Shown here piece after piece: positions 1 through 4,795 of a stretch of DNA of 7,872 bases (positions within the stretch are counted from its first letter, which is position 1; each line of letters starts with the position of its first letter). Both the position numbers and the translations under genes were made by a program. The stretch comes from Anaerolineae bacterium (lineage in GTDB: Bacteria > Chloroflexota > Anaerolineae > Anaerolineales > Anaerolineaceae): positions 1-7,872 of the forward strand of contig JACRAG010000092.1 in NCBI GenBank assembly GCA_016213455.1, written 5' to 3'. The notes below the pieces were generated by a model that was not told the origin of the DNA, made no database searches, and saw nothing but the letters and a program-made list of their open reading frames with translations.

Positions 1-1
1 C

Positions 2-811
2 GTGGCAGTCATCCTCATTTCCATCTATGCCCGTGACATTCACCTGGACGTGGACGCCGTGCTGGTGGGCGAGATCGCCTTTGCGCCGTTTGACCGCCTG
101 ACCATGGGCGGCGCCGACCTGGGTCCGCGCGGGCTGTGGGTGATGGGCGGCATCCTGCTGATCAACCTGGTCTTTGTGGCACTGCTTTACAAGGAATTGA
201 AGCTGACCACCTTCGACGCCGGGCTGGCAGCCACTTTGGGCTTCGCTCCGGCGCTGCTGCATTACGCGCTGATGAGCCTGGTCTCGGTGACGGTGGTGGG
301 CGCGTTTGATATCGTCGGTTCGGTGCTGGTGGTGGCGCTGATGGTCGCCCCGCCCGCGGCGGCTTCGTTGATCTCCGAACGGCTGCCGGGCGTGCTGCTG
401 TGGAGCCTGGCGATCGGCGCGGCTTCGGCGCTGGGCGGCTACGCCCTGGCTTATGTGCTGGACGCCTCGATCGCGGGGGCGATGGCGAGTATGGCGGGGG
501 TGTGGTTCACCCTGGCGCTGCTGTTTGCCCCGCGGCGCGGTCTGCTGGCTGAGGCGCGCCGGCGCCGCACGCAGCGCGAAGCATTTGCGGTGACCATGCT
601 GACCGCCCATCTGCTCAACCACGAAGCCAAACCGGAAGCGGAGATGGAAAACCGCATGAGTCACCTGGGGGAGCACCTGCGTTGGGGCGCCGATTTTGCC
701 GCGCGCGTGGTGCGCCTGGCCGAACGCCAGGGATTGTTGCAGCAGTCCGGCGGCGCGCTGCGCCTGACCGAAGCCGGGCGGGCGCATGCGCAATCCGAAT
801 TTATCAGGTAA
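2..811 (+). CDS. Mn/Zn/Fe ABC transporter permease, ABC-3 family, with C-terminal winged-helix tail (5' partial)
   Basis: Membrane subunit of a metal-ion ABC importer of the ZnuB/MntB/TroC-TroD type, which would work with an ATPase and a metal-binding lipoprotein encoded outside the window. The visible part has the family motif GAFDIVGSVLVVALMVAPPA (residues 100-119) and hydrophobic segments at about residues 43-63, 82-118, 128-150 and 157-176. From about residue 190 a soluble tail follows: MLTAHLLNHEA, then a helical stretch ending in LRLTEAGRAHA. This resembles the winged-helix extension found on some TroC/TroD-type permeases. The reading frame is open to the window edge and family members of this kind are longer at the N terminus, so the GTG at position 2 is probably internal and the true start lies upstream. 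The stop is 9 nt before the DtxR-family regulator, so the two are probably one operon. Metal specificity cannot be read from the permease. Confidence 0.9.
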   Translation: MAVILISIYARDIHLDVDAVLVGEIAFAPFDRLTMGGADLGPRGLWVMGGILLINLVFVALLYKELKLTTFDAGLAATLGFAPALLHYALMSLVSVTVVGAFDIVGSVLVVALMVAPPAAASLISERLPGVLLWSLAIGAASALGGYALAYVLDASIAGAMASMAGVWFTLALLFAPRRGLLAEARRRRTQREAFAVTMLTAHLLNHEAKPEAEMENRMSHLGEHLRWGADFAARVVRLAERQGLLQQSGGALRLTEAGRAHAQSEFIR

Positions 812-820
812 ACTGGAGCT

Positions 821-1507
821 ATGGACCCGCTGGCTGATCTGACCCGATCCGAACAGGATTACCTCAAGGCGATCTACGCCCTGACGCTGGACGAGGCGGC
901 TACCACCACCAACGCGCTCTCCGCGCGCATGCAGGTGGCCCCGCCTTCGGTGACGCGCATGCTGCAAAAACTGGCTGCCGGTGAGCCGCCCCTGGTGGAT
1001 TATTCCAAGCGCCACGGCGTGGCGCTGACGCCAGCCGGGCGCACCGCGGCGCTGGGCATGCTGCGCCGCCACCGCCTGCTCGAATCCTTCCTGCTGCAGG
1101 TGATGGGCTACACCTGGGACGAGGTGCACGCCGAGGCTGAACAGCTGGAGCACGTCATCTCGCAGCATTTTGAGGCGCGCATGGCCGATTTACTCGGCGA
1201 CCCGCAGTTCGATCCGCACGGCGATCCCATTCCAGCCGCCGACCTGGCGCTGCCCGGACGCGCGTTGGTGGCGCTGAGTCAGCTGCCCGAGGCGGGCGGC
1301 GGGGTGGTGCGGCGTGTGCGCGCCACTGCCCCCGAGGTGCTCATCCGCCTGGGCGAGCTGGGCATTCGCCCCGGCGCGGCGCTGCGCGTGGCGGAGCGCC
1401 GCCCGCTGGAGGGCACGCTGCGCCTGAGCTTTGAGGCCACCGGCGGCGAAGCCGTGCTGGGCCTGCCCCTGGCTGACCAGGTGGATGTGGAACGCGCGGA
1501 GGGGTGA
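821..1507 (+). CDS. DtxR/MntR-family metal-dependent transcriptional regulator
   Basis: A 228-aa DNA-binding repressor that senses divalent metal, expected to control the adjacent metal transporter. Residues 8-70 form the winged HTH (LTRSEQDYLKAIYAL, then APPSVTRMLQKLA as recognition helix). Residues 75-137 are the metal-binding and dimerisation domain. Residues 148-226 are an SH3/FeoA-like domain, giving the three-domain DtxR/IdeR/ScaR layout. By hand alignment, ancillary-site ligands are H84, E88 and H103. The main site has E107 where DtxR has Cys102, plus E110 and H111. D13 matches Asp8 of Bacillus MntR, whereas DtxR has Met10. This favours Mn over Fe, but K16 replaces MntR Glu11. The DPHGDPIP motif (131-138) is typical of the family. 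The start is set by family alignment; GGAG at 815-818 leaves only 2 nt before the ATG, which is unusually close. Confidence 0.93.
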   Translation: MDPLADLTRSEQDYLKAIYALTLDEAATTTNALSARMQVAPPSVTRMLQKLAAGEPPLVDYSKRHGVALTPAGRTAALGMLRRHRLLESFLLQVMGYTWDEVHAEAEQLEHVISQHFEARMADLLGDPQFDPHGDPIPAADLALPGRALVALSQLPEAGGGVVRRVRATAPEVLIRLGELGIRPGAALRVAERRPLEGTLRLSFEATGGEAVLGLPLADQVDVERAEG

Positions 1508-1647
1508 GCGGGGGCTGATCTCCCGCGGCGGTTGACCTTTCAATCACGGTGATTCGCAAAGCAGATTGACCATCTTGGAATGTGGGGTGGATTAAAGACT
1601 GTTCGCAGACTTTACGAATAACCCTTACCTTTACATGAGGAGCCGGA
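1508..1647. promoter_or_regulatory. Intergenic region with 13-bp palindrome upstream of the FMN-binding protein gene
   Basis: This 140-nt gap separates the regulator from the next plus-strand gene. It contains a near-perfect palindrome AATCACGGTGATT at 1542-1554 (6-bp arms, 1-nt centre), which is operator-like. TTGACC occurs at 1532-1537 and again at 1566-1571. About 18 nt after the second copy lies GATTAA (1590-1595), a poor -10 match, so a promoter is possible but not convincing. A small GC-rich inverted repeat (GCGGG 1508-1512 with CCCGC 1522-1526) directly follows the regulator's stop but has no T-run. No binding protein can be assigned. Confidence 0.3.
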
Positions 1648-2139
1648 ATGTTCAGAAAAATGAGACGGAAAGCGCAGGAGCTGTCTCGCGAAGAAACCCT
1701 CGCGATTCTGACCGCCAACACCGCCGGGGTGCTGGGCGTCAGCGGCGACGAGGATTACCCGTACACCGTGCCGGTCAGCTATGTCTATCACGACGGCAGG
1801 CTGTTTTTCCACTGCGCCAGCGAAGGGCATAAGATCGACGGCATCCAGCGCAACGACAAAGTGTCCTTTTGCGTGATCGACCGGGATGAAGTCATTCAAG
1901 CGACCTTCACCACCCATTTTCGCAGCGCGATTGTGTTTGGCCGGGCCAGAATCCTGACCGATGAACACGAACGCCGCACCGCGGTGGAATTATTGGTGAA
2001 AAAGTATTCCCCGGATTACGTGGAAGAAGGCCGGCTCGCCCTGGAGAAGTCCTGGAACCGCACCACCGTGGTTGAAATCCGCATCGAACACATGAGCGGC
2101 AAGGCAGCCATCGAGTTGATCCGGGCCTCCGCATCCTGA
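1648..2139 (+). CDS. Pyridoxamine 5'-phosphate oxidase-like FMN-binding protein (NimA-like)
   Basis: A 163-aa cytosolic protein of the FMN-binding split-barrel superfamily. The most similar group is the Pyridox_ox_2 / NimA-like ('flavin-nucleotide-binding') set. Visible family features are an N-terminal helix with L-S-R-E-E (residues 12-16), the strand pair around PYTVPVSYVYHDGRLFFHCA (38-57), the cofactor-proximal SEGHKIDGIQRNDKVSFCVI (58-77) and a C-terminal E-I-R-I-E-H-M-S-G-K strand (143-152). The length is normal for the family. GAGGAG at 1637-1642 lies 5 nt before the ATG, a strong ribosome-binding site that fixes the start. It stands alone on the plus strand, 140 nt after the metal regulator. 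NimA-type proteins are linked to nitroimidazole reduction, but most homologues have no tested substrate, so only flavin binding is inferred here. Confidence 0.9.
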   Translation: MFRKMRRKAQELSREETLAILTANTAGVLGVSGDEDYPYTVPVSYVYHDGRLFFHCASEGHKIDGIQRNDKVSFCVIDRDEVIQATFTTHFRSAIVFGRARILTDEHERRTAVELLVKKYSPDYVEEGRLALEKSWNRTTVVEIRIEHMSGKAAIELIRASAS

Positions 2140-2432
2140 GCCAATCACTCCCCACAAATCGGCTTTAACCCATTGTTGCCTCTGAAACAGGCTTCGCGAC
2201 AGCCTCATTTCTTTCATCCACCCCCTTTTTTAAGGTGCTGGGTACGGCCAAAACCACAAACAGCTTCCCCTTCAATGGCTGGTCATGGTTCGACCCTTTC
2301 TTTGTCTCGGTGTTTTGGCCGTCCAGATGGCTATGATCATCAACATTATTTATGGTTTGCCGTTTCGGCAAATTTCTTAGATCTTGTCAGCTTTGAGCTG
2401 AGGCAGTTATGCACACTGCTCATATAGTTAAG
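2140..2432. other. Convergent intergenic region with inverted repeats; no gene recognised
   Basis: This 293-nt gap lies between two genes that converge on it (FMN-binding protein from the left, methyltransferase from the right). G+C is visibly lower than in the left flank. It holds a perfect 11-bp inverted repeat, ACGGCCAAAAC (2244-2254) with GTTTTGGCCGT (2312-2322), whose arms are 57 nt apart, plus the stem-loops listed separately. A short AGGCT/AGCCT hairpin (2189-2205) is followed by CATTTCTTTC and could be a weak terminator for the upstream gene. Open frames of 68 and 84 codons exist but show no recognisable protein features or ribosome-binding site. Confidence 0.5.
2356..2372 (+). terminator. 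Stem-loop between convergent genes, possible terminator
   Basis: TTTGCCG (2356-2362) pairs perfectly with CGGCAAA (2366-2372) around a TTT loop, and TTTCTT follows on the plus strand. This is a plausible weak intrinsic terminator for plus-strand transcripts, although it is 217 nt after the nearest plus-strand stop codon. A second small hairpin, TCAGCT/AGCTGA (2387-2401), follows. The palindrome also resembles a metalloregulator half-site pair, but its place between converging 3' ends argues against an operator. Confidence 0.35.
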
Positions 2433-3263
2433 CTACTTTTCAGCCTCCAGGTAAGCCATTGGGATCGTCATCGATAATTCCCCGCGTTCTTCTGCCAGTC
2501 GATTGAGGTTGGCTTCTAGCTTTGCGATCACAGTCGGCTGGTCGGCAGGTGCAAGCAGCCCTTTCCAGGCATCCAGGAAACCCTGCTTGATCAGATGATG
2601 GCGCAGGAAGGCACTACCATCGAGGTACCGCAGAGTTTCCGTTTGCTGGTGAGTGGTGGTGGGGTGGAAGCCAACTTGCTCTAACAACGCCTGAACGCGT
2701 TCAATCGTAGCGCGGTGAGCGATATGTTCGTGCAGTGCGGAAATCAGGTTGCTGTGACCTGTTTCCTCCAGAGTTAGCTCAAAAACCTCATAAAACTCGT
2801 GCATATGACCCTGCAAGTTGGTGGTCAACGCCAAACGCGCGCCAGGTTTGGCAACGCGTACACATTCGCGCAGTGACGCGGTAGGATCGGCAAAGTTGTT
2901 CAGTCCCAGGTTTGAGACGATTAAATCAAACATGCCATCTGGGAAGTGCAGCGCTGCCGCATCCCCGGGCAGGATATGCACATTGCTCACCTGCCAGACG
3001 CGGGCTTTCGCAAGGGCACGCTGGCGGGCGGTATCCCACGGGTCAATGCCATAGACTGTACAGCTTGTCCCCAACCGTTCAGCCAATTCGATCAACGGAA
3101 AACCGGTCCCATAACCGAGGTCAAGCACAGTTTGACCTCGGTTGAGCGGCAAATGCTTAAACAACAACCGTCCAAACAGGGCCGACCATAACGGCAATTC
3201 ATCGTAAACCGCGACGATTTCCGGTTCATTAAAATCGGGTTGGTAAGCGAGGTAATCGCTCAT
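2433..3263 (-). CDS. Class I SAM-dependent methyltransferase
   Basis: A 276-aa cytosolic enzyme expected to transfer a methyl group from S-adenosylmethionine; the acceptor is unknown. The Rossmann core is clear. Motif I is VLDLGYGTGFPLIELAERLG (residues 46-65). The acidic residue after strand 2 is D74 in YGIDPWD. GDAAALHFPDGMFDLIVSNLGLNNF spans 100-124 (motifs around strands 3-4), followed by RVAKPGARLALTT (136-148). It belongs to the broad UbiE/Methyltransf_11 group, with a longer helical C-terminal half (150-276) that I cannot assign. GGAGG at 3268-3272 lies 4 nt before the ATG and supports the start. The gene is visibly poorer in G+C than its neighbours (hand count 32/60 at 2461-2520, against 47/60 at 5161-5220 in the lipoprotein gene). 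It also lies next to a transposase remnant, so horizontal acquisition is plausible. Confidence 0.9.
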   Translation of the reverse strand: MSDYLAYQPDFNEPEIVAVYDELPLWSALFGRLLFKHLPLNRGQTVLDLGYGTGFPLIELAERLGTSCTVYGIDPWDTARQRALAKARVWQVSNVHILPGDAAALHFPDGMFDLIVSNLGLNNFADPTASLRECVRVAKPGARLALTTNLQGHMHEFYEVFELTLEETGHSNLISALHEHIAHRATIERVQALLEQVGFHPTTTHQQTETLRYLDGSAFLRHHLIKQGFLDAWKGLLAPADQPTVIAKLEANLNRLAEERGELSMTIPMAYLEAEK

Positions 3264-3301
3264 CTTTCCTCCGCATGTCGGGAATGTTTCAGGTAAGATT
3301 G

Positions 3302-3307
3302 ATTATA
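3302..3307 (-). promoter_or_regulatory. Putative -10 element (TATAAT) for the methyltransferase gene
   Basis: A perfect TATAAT on the minus strand, 38 nt upstream of the methyltransferase ATG, would give a leader of about 30 nt that includes the GGAGG ribosome-binding site. No good -35 is seen; at 17-nt spacing the hexamer is GTGCGA. The TAA stop of the transposase remnant lies inside this hexamer. Confidence 0.4.
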
Positions 3308-3536
3308 CTGGTGGCCGCCATCTGTCGCACCAAACCTCCCGCACAAACACCTCGCGCTTTTCGGCGTTGGCCTTGGTCAAGCGTTTCTTCGGTAGTTTCA
3401 ACACAAATCTCGGCCGGTCGAGGTAGTTCAAAAGGGTGCGGCTAGTCACCTTTACCTGGAACTGCTCCTGAATGTACTGTTGCACGCCTTTCCACGTCCA
3501 TTGGGCCAGTTCCATCCCAGCAGCGCTTGGCGCAGC
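3303..3536 (-). pseudogene. IS630-family (Tc1/mariner-like) transposase fragment
   Basis: This minus-strand frame encodes about 78 residues, 70 of them from an internal ATG at 3513-3515. They match the second helix-turn-helix and linker of IS630-type transposases: QWTWKGVQQYIQEQFQVKV (winged HTH), SRTLLNYLDRPRFVLKLPKK and RLTKANAEKREVFVRE. The last two correspond to the usual '..T...L.R.GFVLKRPKKRL.KAD..KR..F..E' pattern. An in-frame TAG at 3537-3539 cuts it off upstream. After VREV the sequence diverges and stops, so the whole DDE catalytic domain is missing. No ribosome-binding site or terminal repeats were identified. This is the scar of a decayed or truncated insertion, directly upstream of and co-oriented with the methyltransferase gene, and it cannot encode an active transposase. 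Confidence 0.8.
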
Positions 3537-3646
3537 CTAGGCCGCTACTTTCAGTGTCGTATGCTGTGTCGATGTGAGGACGGGGGATCCACCGCTCTGC
3601 GGGTTACACGCTGCGATGAGTTTAGGGCGGAGAATTTATTATTTGT

Positions 3647-3679
3647 CCCGTCTGAGCGGCACTCACCGCTCAGACTGGG
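3647..3679 (+). terminator. Strong stem-loop, terminator-like
   Basis: GTCTGAGCGG (3650-3659) pairs perfectly with CCGCTCAGAC (3666-3675) around a 6-nt loop. CCC (3647-3649) can add to the stem with GGG (3677-3679) across a single bulged T. TTTTCATTTG follows on the plus strand, so the intrinsic-terminator polarity is plus. No plus-strand gene lies directly upstream, however. The nearest gene end is the minus-strand SRPBCC gene, 35 nt away, and on that strand the hairpin is followed by GGGACAAATAATAAATTC, which has no T-run. It may serve that gene as a 3'-end stabilising or terminating structure, or be part of a mobile-element end. Confidence 0.5.
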
Positions 3680-3714
3680 TTTTCATTTGAATCAAGTGCA
3701 GCCGGCGTCAATCT

Positions 3715-4584
3715 TCAGGCTTTTTTGACCGCCCACACCGCGGCGACGCCGCCGATCAACGCCAGGTCGATCACCACGCGCAGCGCCAGCGCGGGCTGCA
3801 CCTCGGTCAGCAGCACCAGCCAGACCACGCAAGCCAGGCCCAGCCCCAGGGTCAGCAGCGCACGCTGTGAGCGGAAGACGAACAGGCCCGCCGCAGCCAG
3901 CCCGGTGAAGAAGGGCAGGAACCACAGCGCCATTTCCAGCAGCTCGATGCTTTCCGGCTCGCTGCCGCCCTCGGCGCGCAGTTTGATGCCGTGCAGCATG
4001 CGGTGTTCCATGATGAACGCGCCCGCGCTGATGAAGTAGCGCAGCACCGGGTTGTCGGCTTGCGGCGGCACGGCGATGTGCAGGCGGTTCACCAGGCGCG
4101 TGCCCTGCGCCCCGTCGGGGATCACCTTCCACACCCAGGTCCAGGTAATGTCGGGGATGGTGGAGATGCCCACGATATAATCGCCGGTTTTGATTTCAGT
4201 AAAGGGCATGATGCCGGCAATCAGCGTGTCACCGGGCTGCGGGTTTTGGTACTCCGGCAGGATGCGGCTGGCGTTGACGTAACTCCTGCGCCCGCTGATT
4301 GCATTTTCGATAAAGGTGAACGAGTAAAACCCGCCGCGCCCTTCACCCATCTGCGCCAGCCAGGGCCACACCGCTTCGGGCGCCGCGTCGATTTGAATGG
4401 CGTTGGTCCAGTTGACCACCGGGTTGTCGCCCAGCGCATCCGCCGGCAGCGCCAGATTGACCTCGGCGGGGGTGGCGCCCCAGGTGGGAAAATTGGCCAT
4501 AACCAGCGCGAAGCAAACCGTGAGGGTCACAATGACCGCTAAAACCCCAATACCTGCCCGAGCCCAACGTTGTTTGGTTGACAT
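3715..4584 (-). CDS. Membrane-anchored SRPBCC (START-like) domain protein
   Basis: A 289-aa protein of unknown function. Residues 10-31 form an N-terminal membrane segment. Residues 56-200 carry an SRPBCC/polyketide-cyclase-like fold, recognised from NAIQIDAAPEAVWPWLAQMG, then EGRGGFYSFTFIEN and the GDTLIAG and TRLVNRLHI strands. The 'AxPExVWPWLxQMGxGRGGFYSxxxxEN' pattern is characteristic of a bacterial SRPBCC subgroup. Three further hydrophobic helices follow at about 215-237, 241-260 and 267-286. The START-like domain probably binds a hydrophobic ligand, but none is known. If the N-terminal segment crosses the membrane, the domain lies outside the cytoplasm. The ribosome-binding site GGAGGAG (4591-4597) is 6 nt before the ATG and fixes the start. 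The gene is divergent from the lipoprotein gene across a 211-nt gap. Confidence 0.85.
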   Translation of the reverse strand: MSTKQRWARAGIGVLAVIVTLTVCFALVMANFPTWGATPAEVNLALPADALGDNPVVNWTNAIQIDAAPEAVWPWLAQMGEGRGGFYSFTFIENAISGRRSYVNASRILPEYQNPQPGDTLIAGIMPFTEIKTGDYIVGISTIPDITWTWVWKVIPDGAQGTRLVNRLHIAVPPQADNPVLRYFISAGAFIMEHRMLHGIKLRAEGGSEPESIELLEMALWFLPFFTGLAAAGLFVFRSQRALLTLGLGLACVVWLVLLTEVQPALALRVVIDLALIGGVAAVWAVKKA

Positions 4585-4626
4585 GATACGCTCCTCCGAA
4601 TAATGAATGGATTGGCTAAAATTCCG

Positions 4627-4641
4627 ACTGCGAACCGCAGT
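4627..4641. promoter_or_regulatory. 15-nt palindrome in the putative leader of the SRPBCC gene
   Basis: ACTGCG (4627-4632) and CGCAGT (4636-4641) form a perfect inverted repeat around 3 nt. It lies between the putative -10 (4665-4670) and the ribosome-binding site (4591-4597) of the minus-strand SRPBCC gene. It could be an operator just downstream of the promoter or a hairpin in the mRNA leader. No regulator is suggested by the sequence. Confidence 0.3.
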
Positions 4642-4664
4642 GGGTTATGGATCAGTTCGCCATC

Positions 4665-4670
4665 ATTATA
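4665..4670 (-). promoter_or_regulatory. Putative -10 element (TATAAT) for the SRPBCC gene
   Basis: A perfect TATAAT on the minus strand, 80 nt upstream of the SRPBCC ATG, would give a leader of about 70 nt. No recognisable -35 is present at 16-18 nt spacing (ACGCGC at 17 nt). The claim rests on the hexamer in GC-rich surroundings and on its position in a divergent intergenic gap. Confidence 0.4.
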
Positions 4671-4783
4671 GGAAACGCCAAACCGGCGCGCGTCGTATGG
4701 ATGGATTAATGGGCAGGGTTAAGTTTGCGCGCAGAAATGGCGCAAGATCGCCCCTCCTGCGCCGCGCCGGGCGCGCACGCGCG

Positions 4784-4789
4784 TATAAT
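4784..4789 (+). promoter_or_regulatory. -10 element (TATAAT) placed for a leaderless transcript of the lipoprotein gene
   Basis: A perfect TATAAT ends 6 nt before the ATG at 4796. Since transcription usually starts about 6-7 nt after the -10 hexamer, the mRNA would begin at or next to the ATG itself. There is no Shine-Dalgarno sequence between the two, which fits leaderless translation. No -35 is recognised (GCCGCG at 17-nt spacing). Confidence 0.55.
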
Positions 4790-4795
4790 CAACGC

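Noticed and set aside
2165..2371. 68-codon minus-strand open frame in the convergent gap
   Set aside because: It has no ribosome-binding site, no recognisable domain, and overlaps inverted repeats and a terminator-like stem; probably chance or very decayed sequence.
2356..2372. TTTGCC...GGCAAA palindrome as an MntR-type operator
   Set aside because: It lies between the 3' ends of two converging genes rather than at a promoter, so a transcription-end role is more likely.
3303..3536. Intact small HTH regulator
   Set aside because: The residues match the internal HTH and linker of IS630-type transposases, with truncation at both ends, so it is read as a transposase fragment.
4607..4795. Upstream extension of the LysM/M23 gene to the ATG at 4607
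   Set aside because: It would place 63 residues before an obvious lipoprotein signal peptide and run through both divergent promoters and a palindrome. There is no SD sequence at 4607.
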